From contig CABFPE010000158.1 in the NCBI GenBank assembly GCA_900660155.1, positions 445,916 through 509,915 on the forward strand: a stretch of 64,000 nucleotides of DNA. Direction: 5' to 3'. Shown piece after piece: positions 14,051-27,967 of the stretch. This stretch comes from Hofstenia miamia. Lineage: Eukaryota > Xenacoelomorpha > Acoela > Hofsteniidae. Position 1 is the first letter of the stretch, and each line of letters begins with the position of its first letter. A program made the translations under genes and the position numbers. The notes beneath the pieces were generated by a model. The model made no database searches. It was not told where the DNA came from and saw nothing but the letters and a program-made list of their open reading frames with translations.

Positions 14051-17000
14051 TCTTGAAATTTCACTCAGACTCGTCATTAAATAAAATTTATACTTAAAGT
14101 TTGTTATAGCTTTCCTTTTTCTCCGAAATCTGATCATTTTCCTGCCTTTTAATTTATGGAAACCTCTTTCGAACGGAAATAAAAGAGAGTATTTTTGGTT
14201 CTTAATGTTTTTTACTTGAACTATAGAAGGATTCAAATTTCCTCTGGGAGGTAAAATATGGGATGGGCGTTTTTTGTTCTAGCATTTTAACATAATACTT
14301 TTATATTTTAGTAAATGTTAAGCAATATCTCTCCTTTTTTATTTAGCTTTTGACAGTCTCAAATTTATTACGCAAGGTAAATGGAAACGTACGGCAGTAT
14401 TAAAAGTTTAATATACAATTCGTTATTTTTTTAAAAGTGCATTATTTCATAAACTCCTATGGAGGTTTGCGGACTAGTTTAGCGTGTTATCATTATATTT
14501 GATCTCAGATTCATTCCACGCCCATTCCAATTAAATATACTTTTCTGGCCCCACAAAATATTTTGCATTGGTTTCATCATTTACATCATTTTTTCGAAAT
14601 GTCCAGACTATCTAGAAAGACTGAAAATCATTAAAAAATGCTATATATACGGAAGTGCGGCAAGAGTCTTCAGAGAACGCTATGTTGTCAATAGACATTT
14701 ACTGTTGAATAGCAAGATTCTCCCACGGTTTCAAAAAGAGTTTAAAATGCCTATTTTTTTTCAATTTTCTACGTTGGTATACCTTGTACTATTGAGTATG
14801 GTTGGTTGTAAAAGCGCTACTATCCTAAAAAATTTCAAGCATTTATGTATAGGAACACGGTCATGTGGAAAATTTGAATTGTAAATGCATCTGGTTTCCT
14901 TGTTCAATTGTAGGTCCATTCACAGAAAGGTTTACTTCGATAGTCCAATCCTATGCACTGGAATCAGTGAATCCCATGCTGTTAGGCAGAGCCACAAAAT
15001 CCTAGTTCTGCAATTCTTAAATATACTTTCGCACATTTAGGCAATAGCTTATTTTGGAAGTGTGTTCAGCGAATATTCCCTCATCTACCGAATAGGTTTT
15101 CACGTAAACTGTTTCATTGTTAGAAATGAGTCTTGAACATAGAACTGCATTAGCGGAATTTTGAGTAGCAATCTTACTCTGATACTAAAGAGCGTATTCT
15201 CCTGAACAAGCGGCAGTTGTAGCAATTATTTAGTAAATTGAGAACACTCCCATTGCCGTCGCACTACCCAATTATCCAATTGACTGCTCAACACTCCAAT
15301 TTCGTTATGATCAGGTTTTAATTTGTAAATTAACTCATGTTAAAGTATGTACATCGCTTTGTAGTACTGCTTTTAGTTTATCTCTATTACATCAAACACG
15401 TTACTTTTTCCTGACATTGTTTATTCGATTTTGCTAATGGATTTCATACTTTCTTGTCCATCCTTCTGTTTTAATTAAATTATGCTATTTCTTTACCACA
15501 AATGAGTTTTTGTTATAACTGCGGCGATCATTCTACGATTTTTTCGCACAACTTCCCATTATTAGTATAATCTTCTCGGTAATACAAAGCTTTTTCTCCG
15601 CTTACCGAATATTTCACCAAATACCATCTTCAAAAACCAGTAATCGTTTATATTTTTAAGCATGGGTTTTTACACAAATAGATTTAGGTCCTACATGATG
15701 GTTGACAATGTATCTATTATTCTATAGGGGGTACAAACATATATATTTTCAGGAATAAATTCTTGATATGATTCTATCGATTAAAGCATACAAGACGTAA
15801 TTTTGCAAAGACCTAGCAAACATAATTCCACAAAATAGTATCTGACTTCCAAATTGTGTAGCATCTCAATAACGAACAATGATAGCTGATCAGTTTAGAT
15901 AAAAACGGATTTGAATTAACATTTTAGCAATGCACTATGGGTGATATTTCTGACCTCTTCAAAGCGATGAGATTTTCCTGGACTTATTGAAAGGTACCCA
16001 AACTTCAGAAGCGCCTAAGGACTGAGATTGACAAATGTTCTTCATCGATGTCAAGGTCCTTATATGCCAACAATATGAATGCTTAATTTTTTACCACCTC
16101 AGTTGTGGTAGTGAACTGGCCTTTACAAGTAAAGATAGAAATATAGCTCTTCAAAATACTGATATTACATTCTTGCAACCACCTACCAAGATTTTCTTCT
16201 GGCCGTCTACGCGAGCATTACGAGCGCAATTTCAGACAAAGGACTCAGTGAAGTTGTCTTCTCATTTCCAAGTGCTCATTATTTCTTAGAAAATTTGTTT
16301 GCTAGTACTGCATGAAGTATCATCCCACATTCTCTACTGATTATGTCCATGCCAAGTTATGACATTCAGCAAGTTGGGAAGATGTATTCGAATTGAATGT
16401 TTAACATTTTATGCAGATGGAATATAAAAATCGTGCGCAAATGTTCCCACAGTCCGGTTATTCTAATTAATAGTATATTTTGGTATTCATTAAATAATTG
16501 GAATTTCTTAATAATGTGATAGCTGACATTTAAATGGACTTTTTTTATTACATTCTGATATGTCTTTAGCATTTTTCGTATCAGCAAGTAATTGTGGAAA
16601 TGATTTATGAAGAAGTTTCTTTAATTAATTTTTATGTCACATTGAATTAATACATTTTCTTTATTTATTCGGATTTCTGATCGATATTAAATGTCAACTG
16701 TGTGAGAAAAGAATTCCTAATGATATCTGCACACTATTTTGGCATTGAATTGCTATTTATATTTTGTTCCAAGTTATTATGTTAAACATCTTGCATTTTG
16801 TTTTTAATCTACTTGATTATTGATTTTTAGAGGGACTTTATCTAGTGGTTGACTATAATTCAATGTGCAAAAAAATGCTAGACGAACTTTGTGTGCCGCT
16901 AGGCTTATTCAACCTTCGATGCCTATCAAGTACATAGTTAATACAATAAAAATGTCACTTCGGTCGATCGGTATCCGATACCGGTAATTAATTGTTTTAA

Positions 17001-17958
17001 GTATTGCCATTGAAGACTGGAAGCTTGTATCACTTTAATCAAGTTAATTGATTAAGAACGTGACCACCCGGTCTCTTAGATATGCATTTTAGTTTTTAAT
17101 ATTTTTAAACAATATGCTATTTTTCAACCGAAAAATCAATGCTGGCCGCCTAACGAGTCTCATATGCCCCTCCAAAGCATACGCCAATATACATACTGAT
17201 ATAACATCTGAGGCCTATTGTAAATTAACAAAACGTTGTTACCTCAATCTTGTTTTACAAGTATTAAAAGTTTTTTTTCCTAAAGTTGGCTGTTTCCTCT
17301 ACAATAATTAAATATAACATCATCTGAGATGCATTCGTTTGGTCATTTTCAGAATAGCAAAGGTTTCATTGTAACAAATTAATTGGTAAACCTAAATTTC
17401 TGCATTGTAGTGTGCTCTTTAATGTAGAGTTAAATTCTAAGTTATATTGTACCAAGCTTTCTACTTTATATCTATCAATTGTTGGGAATTCCTTTCAAAC
17501 ACAGGTGTCAAAGAATGTCATTAATTTCACCATATTTTGAAAGAGTGTTTTTTGAAAAAGCCTTTCCACACATAATGGAAATTTCATCGCGCCATAATGG
17601 ACACTTAAACAATGATTTCCCATCAATTAATTTTTACAATTAAAAATAATTTAAAAACTCTTAAGTCAGCTTAGAGTTTATTATGCATGTGCATCGGTGT
17701 AAACTTACGAGCATACCGTTGTCAAATTTTGCATACAACTTTTCGCAGCTATTTCAAAACCGTATATTTCAGTAATCATTCATTTCAACTTTCGCTCCAA
17801 TTTCAAATCGTAGTAAAGTTCATTATGGCTCACACTTGAAGTGAAATTCAATAAAAAATATAATGCATGTCAATAACGACTTCGTAGTGTGCGAAAATAT
17901 GACTAATTTTGGTTTATGACATAAGTGAATTATTTTTAATTAGTTTTTATTTATTGTG

Positions 17959-18020
<62 letters not shown>
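17959..18020. repeat. (ATT)n trinucleotide repeat, about 20 units
   Basis: Uninterrupted ATT repeat. It creates an artificial poly-isoleucine open frame on the plus strand that should not be read as a gene. A CAGCGCCCT motif follows at about 18052. Confidence 0.95.
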
Positions 18021-19597
18021 GATAACTGATTTTCGGAAATTTTTGTTTATTCAGCGCCCTCTATTCTTATTGTTTAACATCAAATTGATCATGTGTGGGG
18101 TTTACGTTTATATTTGGTTTCTAATTGTCACTTACTTCCCCACAATAATTTGCTTAAATTGAAATTTCATGACAACATCACAGCATTTTGAATATATTAT
18201 TTTTATTAATTAACATATTTAAAATGTTTTCAAATTGGTATTCATTAACAAAAATTATTTTAGAGATTTTCCGCGCAATTGAAGAAATATACTTTTTAAC
18301 GTTTATTTTGTAAATAGGGGAAGTATTTTATAATCGGAATAGAAAAAACTAAATAAATCAAGTTCATTATAAACACAAAAATTTTTTCTTCCTGACGTAA
18401 ATATAGTGGAAGAATACCCATTTTCAACAGTTTAGTTAATTATTCTTTAATTAATATTCATGTGATGCATCATTTTGGAAGCTCTCTAATTTCTTGTAAC
18501 CCTGTTTCCTAGGTAACTAAAAATATGAGATATGTAAATGTAGAACTAATTAACACTCATCTACGGAATGTTTATTTCAAATTGTTGTGGAAAGCACGTA
18601 TTGATTTAGCGGTTGAATGAAATGCTATTTACCTGCCTATTAACCTCCCCATCAGTCAAGATTTCATAAAGTCGTTAAAAGCCGATTAATCGGAAATTAA
18701 TCGGTTAATCGGTTTTTGAAATTTTCATTTTGCAATTTTTGCGTATTTTTCAAATCTTTGTTTTCACATTCATAGAAATGGAATCCGTCGTAAACTCTGA
18801 TGAGTACACGTGTTTTTATGCAATGTGTACCAGATTTTTTTTGTAAGAAGCTATGGTAGAAGTGAGATATTTTTCATAACTCATCACTTGATGCCTGAAT
18901 CAATTTACGAATTAGTTTATAATTTCTTATAAATGTCTAGAATCAGCATTGCGAGTTGAAATAATTTGAACATTTTTCCTTAAAAAGTATGTATTATGGT
19001 TTAGGAATATCGTTTGATATCTTCGGCTTTGTTTGTGTCTGTTTGTTAGTGGATTTCTCAAAGACTTAAGGATGAATCTAATTTATATCCCATTAAATGT
19101 TCAGAATGATCTGGATTGTTTTTGCAGTTTAGTGCACTTTGCTTTGGAATATGAGATTGAGAAAGTTTGTTCATTTTTAATGGATGGAAAATTTATCGAT
19201 TGCTTCGTGTGGTTGACTTTTCGGTTTGTAAATTTTTATGCACAGCACTGCCAATATCTCACCCATGCACATTTTCTTCTATTTAATTCACCATTTCTCA
19301 TTTATGGCTCATTAAATTTGATGTCTTGCAAGCCGAAAGAAAATAAAAATAATTCGCCCCCAGCGACTAATAACGTATTCAATTAACAATCATTTCACAC
19401 ATTTCCAAAGACTGCGAAATAACTTTCAGCAATGAAGTTATTTGCTTTATATCAAAGGAGGCTTGTTACCAAGATTACATTCCATTTTCAAACAGTCAAT
19501 TGCAATTGTTTAGCGCACTTAATTTAGTCAATGCAATATAAAGCCAATTTCTATTACAGTTCGTATTCCAATTTCAACAGATTTTTGACATTATCTC
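18021..19597. other. Gene-free stretch with a CCGATTAATCGG patch
   Basis: At 18681-18716 the motifs CCGATTAATCGG and TTAATCGG occur in quick succession. This is the kind of subterminal repetition seen in hAT MITEs, but I could not find a matching second end or target duplication. The open frame at 19033-19386 (117 codons) resembles no family I know and lacks convincing splice or start context. Confidence 0.4.
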
Positions 19598-19599
19598 TT

Positions 19600-19632
<33 letters not shown>
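19598..19632. repeat. (CT)n(AT)n compound microsatellite
   Basis: A CT run is followed directly by an AT run, just upstream of several CAGCGCCC-like motifs (19662 and 19694). Confidence 0.9.
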
Positions 19633-19633
<1 letters not shown>

Positions 19634-19868
19634 GTTTGAAAATTTTTGATGCTTTATACACAGCGCCCTAAGTATTGGGTTTTTTTAACGTACACAGCGT
19701 CCGAGCCTTATATCTTCAAAAAATAATGTGCAAATGAAATGAAAATTTTATACAGTAATCTTCTTACATAAAATTGATGTTTGATTGCAGCAAATGAAAA
19801 AGTGCAAAACCATTGGGTTTTTCTAGAAAACATATACCGTGGCCTTTTGTATAAGGCAATTACAAATC

Positions 19869-21815
19869 CAGGGCGCTAAATAATTTCAGTAATTTTTATT
19901 CTTACTTAATAAATTTAATAAGTGATTTATAGTGTGAACTACCTCGATTAATTTAACTAACGCATGTTTATTGCTTGAAATTGAATCTGAATTTGATGAA
20001 AAAACATCGCAAGCCATGATGGCAATGGACATCTCTGATGTAAGTAAATTTATAACAAAACAAATTATATTTGTTTTTAGCATTTAAGTGATGATTTCTC
20101 AAACGAAGAATGTCCTTCTCAAAGTACTCCTCATTATAGAAATTTCACAATATCGACTCAAAGTACAATCATTATGAATGAGATAACAATCCTTAAGAGT
20201 AGAGAAAATTTTACGAAATTAATTAAGAAGGCGATTATTGTTTAAACAAAAAACTAATGGCCGTACATGCACATCTCAAACAAAGCATTAAAATTAATGA
20301 TTGTGTGCTATTTTCAACAGTGAATATAAAGAAAATGAGAAACCATCTTTTCAATCATCATTCAACACTGACGCCGGATGCAAGAAAATTCGTGCTTGAT
20401 TTTTATCAAACAAAGCATTTTAGAAAGGGTTAATTCAAACAGGCATAAATCTAGTGTAATACTTAATGATTTTTTTAGTAAGCGAGCAAAGTGACAAAGT
20501 AAAACAGGAATATATGAATCTTCTATTAAATGCGGTCAACCAAAATCAAATAGAAATTTTTTTAGAATGGTCTTAGAAGAACCCAATTATTTTAAAACGT
20601 TTGATTACTTGGAACAATTGTTTGATGAAAACTGCAAATAGTATTCTGGATCTAAAATCCTAAGATTAATTAGTTTGCTTTTGCAATTTGCAAAATTCTT
20701 TGATGCAAATTCAAATTATAAAATTCGGTTTGATTTGAGAAAATTTAATGACTTTTAAACGAAATAAAAGATACTTATGCAACGATCTCAAGCAGAGAAA
20801 ACACATGCGCCGAATTCTAAAATTTAAAAAGGTTCCTCCTAAAGACGTAATGCTTAGATTAGTAAAGGCCATTGAAAATCTATTCGAAAATGATGTGGAA
20901 AATCTTAGTATACAAAATGAAAAGGCTCTAAACTTTTTGCTTTGCAAATAATACTTAATTCTAGGCCAGACCCAATTCTTGATATAAATCTTAATGACTT
21001 GAAAATTCTACTTAATGGAGAGACAATTAAAACTCGAAATCATAAAACTGATACTAAATATTAGGTTCATTTGTTATATATACCTAAGCAACGACCCTGG
21101 TTAAAACATGTGAAGCGATATACTACTCAATTAAATAGAGTGAAACCTAATTACGTTTTCCGCAATGGCCGAAATGAAAGAGAAACGGCCATGCCAAAAT
21201 TAATTTTAGAAGCAGTTAGATTTTTTCCCATATTGTCGTGAATTTCGTTTTAACCCGAAAGTATTAGGAAGATGTGGGAGAAATAAATGATAACTTATTG
21301 AAATAGAATTGCAAAATGCTCATTATTCGCAAACTGGCCGGGAAATGGCGAAAAAAGAGCATTTGGATGCAGCTAGCAGTGCAAATTTTATGAAATTGCT
21401 TAACCATCAGGTTTCTCAGTTACAAATAGAGAATGTGCCTTCGTGGAGCTATGAGCAAAATCAAAATTCAGATGCTCAGAGTGATTCTGGAACTTCAGTT
21501 GATGAAACACTCAATATTCATTTCATTCGTAACTTGACAACAGTTAAAGGTAAATGGAGGGACAAACTTAAGAAGGTAATACGGTTATTTCTTGAAATTC
21601 AAATTGATTTTCTAAAAAAAATTTCAGAGAAATTATTAAGAATAATAACTCCGAATTTGAGAAGGTTTCCCAAAAAGTACGAAACTCTGCAAAATATTTC
21701 GATGCGTTGCAAGATGAACTTTGTTTGAAATATAGTCAGTTGTTTTGTTAAATATATATTTCTGTTTTTCGATAAATACAGGTCGAAAAAAATTGAATCA
21801 CTACATAGCGCCCTG
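19869..21815 (+). mobile_element. Decayed element with CAGGGCGCT inverted ends
   Basis: The left end starts CAGGGCGCTAAAT. The right end, on the minus strand, starts CAGGGCGCTATGT. The span is about 1.95 kb. Further copies of the CAGCGCC motif lie just outside, at 19662, 19694 and about 21834, so the true ends could be slightly wider. The plus strand carries traces of an old protein gene, seen as several open stretches with ordinary amino-acid composition (20748-20951 and 21309-21728). It is broken in many places. I do not recognise the protein family, so the superfamily is left open. Flanking 8-bp sequences match only partly (TACAAATC / TATTTTTC). Confidence 0.45.
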
Positions 21816-24800
21816 TATTTTTCATAAAAATACACAGTGCCTTATATAAGTATGTATATATAATGTATATACTAAATTTCAAAGTTTTTTGAGATATAAA
21901 AAATTCATAGCGATGCCTGTTAGTATTGAAAAACTGCAGTGTCCCATAATTCAGTTCAATAAATGTTCAAAATGCATAGAACAATTGGGATTTCAATATT
22001 GTATTACAAAGTGCTGGTATATTTATATGTTCATATTTTATTCATGGGGATAATATTCCGTGGAAGGATGAAGGTTGGCCAGTTTTTTAAACACTTAGAA
22101 GTGTACATAGGAAGTAAATATTCGGTTTAGCAGTATCGTCTACCTGAAATTAGATGCATAAAAACATTTTTGTTTTTTCAAGTTGTTTTATATATGTTTT
22201 TCCTCCTTGTTTGAAACACTTGTTTTTAACACAGTAGAATACTGATATAAAGTAGTGCTTTTGAAACAAAAATGTTATAAATGGATATTTGTTAATGTTT
22301 CTGCATCCCATATTCATTTTGTATATTTTCTTATTTAATATTCAAATTTAGACTGTTTCCAACGTTACATGCTTGTAAAATCAATGTTTTTGCGTTAATT
22401 ACCAGTAAATAAGGACATTGTTATCCAAACGTGATGTACACAAAGCAGCATTGAGGCTTTGTCCAGATAAAGCGAGTATTTTCTAATTGGATTCCACTTA
22501 TTGTCCTACTTGCAAATACATACAATCTACTTTCTTTGTTGGCGTGTTCTTTTTGTGTGGGAGGAACTTTGCATTGTGTATCGTTGAAAACAATGTAAAC
22601 TTTTGCAATACTTCACATTTTACTGTGTAAACATTTTGAAATGCTCCTCAATTAACTATTCAGTCTGCGAATGTTTGAAAAACTATTTGTTGTATGTACC
22701 AAACTAATAAGAATTGTTTAAAAATCAATTTCAATAAATTAATGTGATTATCATTACTCTTCTTGGTAGTTGTTGAAATACAAGCTTCAGTTCATTCATC
22801 AAAAGTAGGACATCTTATTCTGTATTGTAATGGAGCATGTAAAACAAAATTTTGATTTGTTTGTTTTATTTTCTTCTTTTCTTGAACTCATATTAACTAA
22901 GCTGTTGATTTCGGATAAGTCAAAGCCTCTTCTGAAAAAGACAAATGAGGGACGGCAGATTGACCTGCAGTACAGATTTGGTTGGGCCGACGAAAAGAGT
23001 GTGCTGCAGGATCTTTGGAATTGTTTTGAACTATTTGCATGTAAAGTAGGCACATGTGAATCAATTCATTTAAGTATCAAGACTTCTATCAGGTTCTCAA
23101 TATCTGTAGGACTTTTGGAAGTTATCTGGATTCTTCATGCATGTTTTGTTTGCTCTAACCGACTGTTTATGCAGCTGTTTTTGAGAAAAAAATGCTGTTA
23201 TAGCGTAACGCAGGTTGTTTTAAAATTTATGATGTTAAATTCTCGATCAGGATTCATATAATTTGATGGCTTGAGCTTAGTAGTAGGATTACGCACTGCA
23301 GAATTCTGTAATTTATGTAAAATATCTAATATTTGAGAATGAATATTTATTGGTTTAAGTTCGTAAATAGGAAATAGTAGACTCCAATGGATTAGACACT
23401 AGACTAGTCAAAGTATTCATTCTTACGTAAAATGTCGGTAAATCGTAGAACGTCAGTCCAGACATTGATATCATTTGAAGTGACGGCAAGTATTGTTTAC
23501 GCAATAAGTATCTTTGATTTTTTTCTTGAAGTGTTTGTGATGTTTTTCTTTTTTAATGTGAATTTCTAAGTTGCCCATAATATAGAACACCTTAAACAAG
23601 TGAGTCTTTTCGATATCTTTGATTTATTTTGTTGCCATCTCTGGATATTATTTTCATTTCATCTCAATGGCCAAATCTAGATTTCCACCTAAGATGATCA
23701 TTTTCGCGCATTTAACCTTTGGAATAAAGACACAGCAGTTAAATTGACTGATTACCTCGAGTGATATGAATATTTTATCCCGGTTGTCGTTTTCCTTAGT
23801 TTCTACGATAGAAATTCATTAAAATTTACATCGCTATCGATTACTACTCTTGGGTAATTGACAGATTTACTCTGTTGAATAGGGTTATGATTTTAATGTG
23901 TTCTGAAACATTTTATGCGATTTTGGAAAACAATCAATTTTGTCTTAGATTCTTTAATTGTTCTTTTTCGTTTTTTTTCTATCCTTTATAATTTTGCCTT
24001 GTTATCTGGACATGTTAAAGCACGAAATAATTGAGATTTGTTGAAGTTACACTATAAGCAAATGTGTCCGAATTTTTAGCCAGTACATTTTTTAAAAGTT
24101 TCGAAAATATTACAAAAATTATTAATTTAATTTCAGTTTAATTATGATGGTGTAACATATTTTGTACAAAGCAATTTTTCAAAATGTTAAAATCCCGAAT
24201 AACCTGTTATTGCTTAGTAGTAAAAAATCTACCACTGTAAAGGGAGTTCTATGCAAATAATAAGACCAAGTTGTGTATGCCATCCTGAGAATGCCTAGGT
24301 GGATTAATAGATCTGGCAGTCAAGTCGAAATTAGTAATTTTAAATTACAGCTTGCGTTTTAAATCCATAAAAAATTTGTGATCTATAGGCAAGAAGTTTG
24401 GTAAGTCTTATTGGATACTAATCAACTAAATGGCTTTTATTTAGTCTCTCGGGGTCTTCATCAAGGTGTGTGAGGTAATTGTTTGCACAAAATTGGCATT
24501 GCCTAACTAGATATTCTCAAATAACAATGAACCTCTAGCAGTATTTTATGCATTGTTCGCGTGATTTGATTTTCGCTCTTACCTTACTGTTCAATAATAA
24601 TTATGAGAAAATTGTTTTATCTTTTTAATTTATTGCATTCTTCAGATTTGATTAAATTTTATTTAAAATCTCTCATGCAGAAATTCTATAAATTTACGTT
24701 TCTTTTTATCATTTTAAGTTATAATTAGATTGATTCGCAATTATTGGTTGGTTATTGTAACATTATTTGGATCTTAAGTTTTATAATTACACTTAAATCT

Positions 24801-26416
24801 TCTGATTTCAAATTGAATTAAACGTTTTTAATATTTAATTGAAATTCAATCATGATTATATCTGTAGAAATAGTTGTTCATTGCGTTTTATTTATTGTAA
24901 CACACCTAATTTTTCCCCTACTTCAATAGATAAACTGTAATCGAATAAATTGCATTGGTGCTTTGAAAATGAATACCCCATGTGCTTATCTGACGAAGTA
25001 AGTGTACATTTCATGTAATATTTTGGTTGGAAACACACGAATTGTTCTATTATTTCACTCTTGGAAAAAATTCAATATGTTTAGTCCTTTTTCCACTAGG
25101 GATTTTTCAATATTTGTGATTGCTTACTCAAAAAATTTTTAGGCACTTATAACTCATGAACTAATGAAGATATTTAAAATCTGTAAAAACCACGAGATAG
25201 AGAATTGTCTCCTTTTTCTTTTTCGACATAAATTCGCTATCTGGCTTTGTTTCGTAAAGGCTTTCTTTTACGTTATAATCTATTAATTTGCGTACCGCGT
25301 GTCAGAACGCGACTCACACAGTTTGACTTCAGAAGACAAAATATTTAAGGGTAGTTATTGTTCCTATGGATATTATCTGAACACTAGGTATGGAAATAAT
25401 TTAAACATTCTACGAAAGTTGGATTTCTTTTCGAAAAAAAATCTTATGTGCACAATAACAAGTTTTTGCACAAATCTTCATTATAGCATGAGCGTGCTCA
25501 ACCCCATCGATGTGTCCATGCAAAAAAGGTTTAAATATTTCTTAACAGGCTTGGAAAATGCGAACAAATCTATTTGTTACGTAAAAGTAACACTAGTGGA
25601 AATAGGGTAAAGAGAACTTTAGCATTTTGGTTTTGACATTTCTCTTTCCGCACATATGAAATGGTTTTTTAAATTTTTGTATATACTTTTGTTTTATTTT
25701 AATCAGGTGATTGCAACTATTTTCGTATAGAGATGCACAGCACAATATTGAGATATTGTTAATTCTAAAATAAGTTATACTTAAATGTCTTGCTAATGTT
25801 GTATTTCAGAAACCTCGACTGTTGTTTTAGTGTGAAGACATTTCAAAAGGAGCATCTTAAATTTCTCAATTTATCTGTAAAAATATTATTTTTTGCTTTT
25901 GAAATAATATTTACTCTTCATTATACATTTTACACTTCTACTCTTTGTTTGTCTTTTCAGATAATTTTCATATCCTTCTTTCGCAATTTTTCTGATATAT
26001 GAGCCTTCTTTTTCAAAAACTTCTGTGGATTTATTTTCCAGGCAGGAATTTGAATGATACTGACTTTAATTCCATGTTTATATTCATGTTTTCACAAATT
26101 TGCTTTTAGCGGATGCCACTTTCGTTACAGTTGTCGACTTCGTTTTCCTAAATGTTTGTTCAGGGGAATGAAACGCCTCTACTGATGTGAAACTCAAGCA
26201 TTCCTTTTATGCCTGATTACTTCATTGTTGCACTTCACCCACAACCAAATACTTTCATTTCCTTTGTATTTTGTTTTCTCAATTTAAATATTTCACTTTC
26301 TGGATTTACACTGCAGAAAAACTCCCTGAAAATTATATCTTTTATTGCGTTGAATTTATTTTTTTTGTTTGCATATATACCTTGTTGCTACTTGATTCAC
26401 TTTATATTGTCTACAT
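21816..26416. other. Gene-free AT-rich stretch
   Basis: Open frames at 22830-23261 (plus, 143 codons) and 22799-23053 (minus) overlap each other and match no family I can name. 25299-25610 is similar. Apart from the dispersed repeat at 25140-25225, I see nothing I can interpret. Confidence 0.4.
25140..25225 (-). repeat. Dispersed repeat, copy 1
   Basis: This shares a diverged core with 40803-40875, in the same orientation. On the minus strand both read roughly CTCTATCTYGTRGT, then CAGATTTT, then ATATNTTCATTAGT, then TTATRAG.GC. It is probably the 3' part of an interspersed transposable element, but the family cannot be assigned from two short copies. Confidence 0.5.
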
Positions 26417-26554
26417 GTATATATATATATNNNNNNNNNNNNNNNNNNNNNNNNNNNNNNNNNNNNNNNNNNNNNNNNNNNNNNNNNNNNNNNNNNNNNN
26501 NNNNNNNNNNNNNNNNNNNNNNNNNNNNNNNNNNNNNNNNNNNNNNNNNNNNNN

Positions 26555-26586
<32 letters not shown>
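26417..26586. repeat. (TA)n tract containing an assembly gap
   Basis: TA repeats flank 124 undetermined bases (26431-26554). The gap probably marks a longer TA array that could not be assembled. Open frames that run through it are meaningless. Confidence 0.95.
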
Positions 26587-26587
<1 letters not shown>

Positions 26588-27456
26588 GTTAGCGTAATGC
26601 GCAAACCTTTGATCTTTTTAATCAATCTCTCAATTACTACCTGGTAGTTCGGACTGAATCTTCCTTAAAATATATGCATGGCATGACATGTAATAATGGG
26701 ATTTCTTAGATGACTGAGTTGCAATTCATCTCTCCATGTTGATACATATACTTTAATCGAATCCGTTTGTCAGCAATGAAATTGAATATTTTGAATAACG
26801 CATTCTAATCACTGCTACAAAATGGATGCTTTTCGAGTGCATTCATTTTGAAGGATTCGCATTTGAATTACAATATCAATAAAAAACATCTAATTCAAAT
26901 CCATTTCTACATCAAAATGCTATTAGTCTTTCGCGGTCAATTACTAAAAATAAAGTCATTCTCATTGTTGTCAGTACTTGTGAAATTGTCCATATTGTGT
27001 AATTTGTCAGTTTCACCGAGTGAACGTTTTTCTATTTTTACTTTAATTATATTCAACGTTGTTTCAAGTTTGTTCCTGTTCATTATTAATAAGATTGAAA
27101 AACAGTTTTGGAATTTTTTAAAGTAAACATATGTTTGATTCATTATATATTTATTTTTGTAATGCATACTCACCCATTCCAAGTATCTTAACTTTTCGAG
27201 TTTTATCAATAGGAAAATTTAACCTGTAATTGGCTACTAGTGGCGCCACTGAGGGGGTTCGGTCGCACCGGGCCTCTAAACAACAAGACATGTACGTCTC
27301 CAAAAATAAAGGTATGTCTTATTAGAAGCAATTTTAGACAAATTCGGTAGTGTCAAGTTCGAAACTTGGAGTCTTCTATTGCCTCAAAATACCAAATTAA
27401 CAAAATGTTATTTAAGCATAACAAAAAATTACACAGTGAGGCACTATTCACTACTT
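26587..27456. other. No gene seen; transposon-like end at 27239-27278
   Basis: The palindrome AGTGGCGCCACT (27239-27250) is followed by a G/C-rich stretch that, on the minus strand, begins TAGAGGCCCGGTGCGACCG. A TAGAG start plus a subterminal GGCGCCACT resembles a hAT-type terminus. No second end was found. Confidence 0.35.
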
Positions 27457-27459
27457 TGT

Positions 27460-27678
27460 TCATGGATCTTTATCATTGATCTTAAAATGAATCTTGGGAT
27501 TGTCATTGGTATTTCTAAATATACTCAGACAAAACGTCTTCCGGGCTAAATTTGTTGGCTGTACTATAACTGTTTCTAAACTTTCCTTTATCCATTCTTC
27601 TTTTGGCGAAAGTCTTGCACGAGCCATTACTCTTTCAACACTGACGGTTATACTACGACTTGAGGTGTACAAAAACAC
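27460..27678 (-). CDS. Short unidentified open frame with protein-like composition
   Basis: This is a 72-codon minus-strand frame. It has a charged, balanced composition (motif ARLSPKEEWIKESLETVI at about residues 21-38) and contrasts with the hydrophobic frame on the opposite strand. An internal methionine at residue 18 is an alternative start. There is no recognisable domain, no polypyrimidine acceptor directly upstream and no strong donor before the stop. It could be a fragment of a host exon, a decayed transposon protein or chance. Confidence 0.2.
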   Translation of the reverse strand: MFLYTSSRSITVSVERVMARARLSPKEEWIKESLETVIVQPTNLARKTFCLSIFRNTNDNPKIHFKINDKDP

Positions 27679-27967
27679 AGAGTTAATTTATGAAAAGTAA
27701 TTCTCCGTTTTCAGGATGTCTACTGTTCAATTACATCAATATTAAAGCAATGACAAGAGTTTGTTTTGATAATTGAAGGTGATTTACTATTTTTCGTGAG
27801 AAAGATGATCGATAAATACAGCTGTCATTCACTTTCTAGAATTAGAAAACACTATTTTTAACCATCTCAAAATAACTTCATTTCACTCAAACACATCAGC
27901 TTTGATGTGTGAGGTAATTTTAGGAATCAACCTTTCCCACTGCTTCCTGCTTCCATTTTAATAAAAG

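Larger units (their letters stand above)
8707..17958. other. Gene-free AT-rich stretch with simple repeats
   Basis: No exon could be supported. Open frames at 9686-9928, 10912-11199 and 16035-16289 have no recognisable domain. The first is followed by a plausible donor (CACCAG|GTAAAA near 9840), but its reading frame upstream is not supported. (TA)n tracts lie at 10609-10632 and 14003-14050. A short palindrome, CGGTATCCGATACCG, near 16970 sits in a CCGAT-rich patch like those of hAT MITEs. Confidence 0.45.

Noticed and set aside
17956-18162. Plus-strand open frame with a long isoleucine run
   Set aside because: It is created by the (ATT)n repeat and has no other coding character.
22830-23261. 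143-codon plus-strand open frame
   Set aside because: No domain, no supported splice sites, and an overlapping open frame on the other strand; consistent with chance.
26209-26625. Open frames on both strands spanning the N run
   Set aside because: They exist only because undetermined bases and TA repeats contain no stops.
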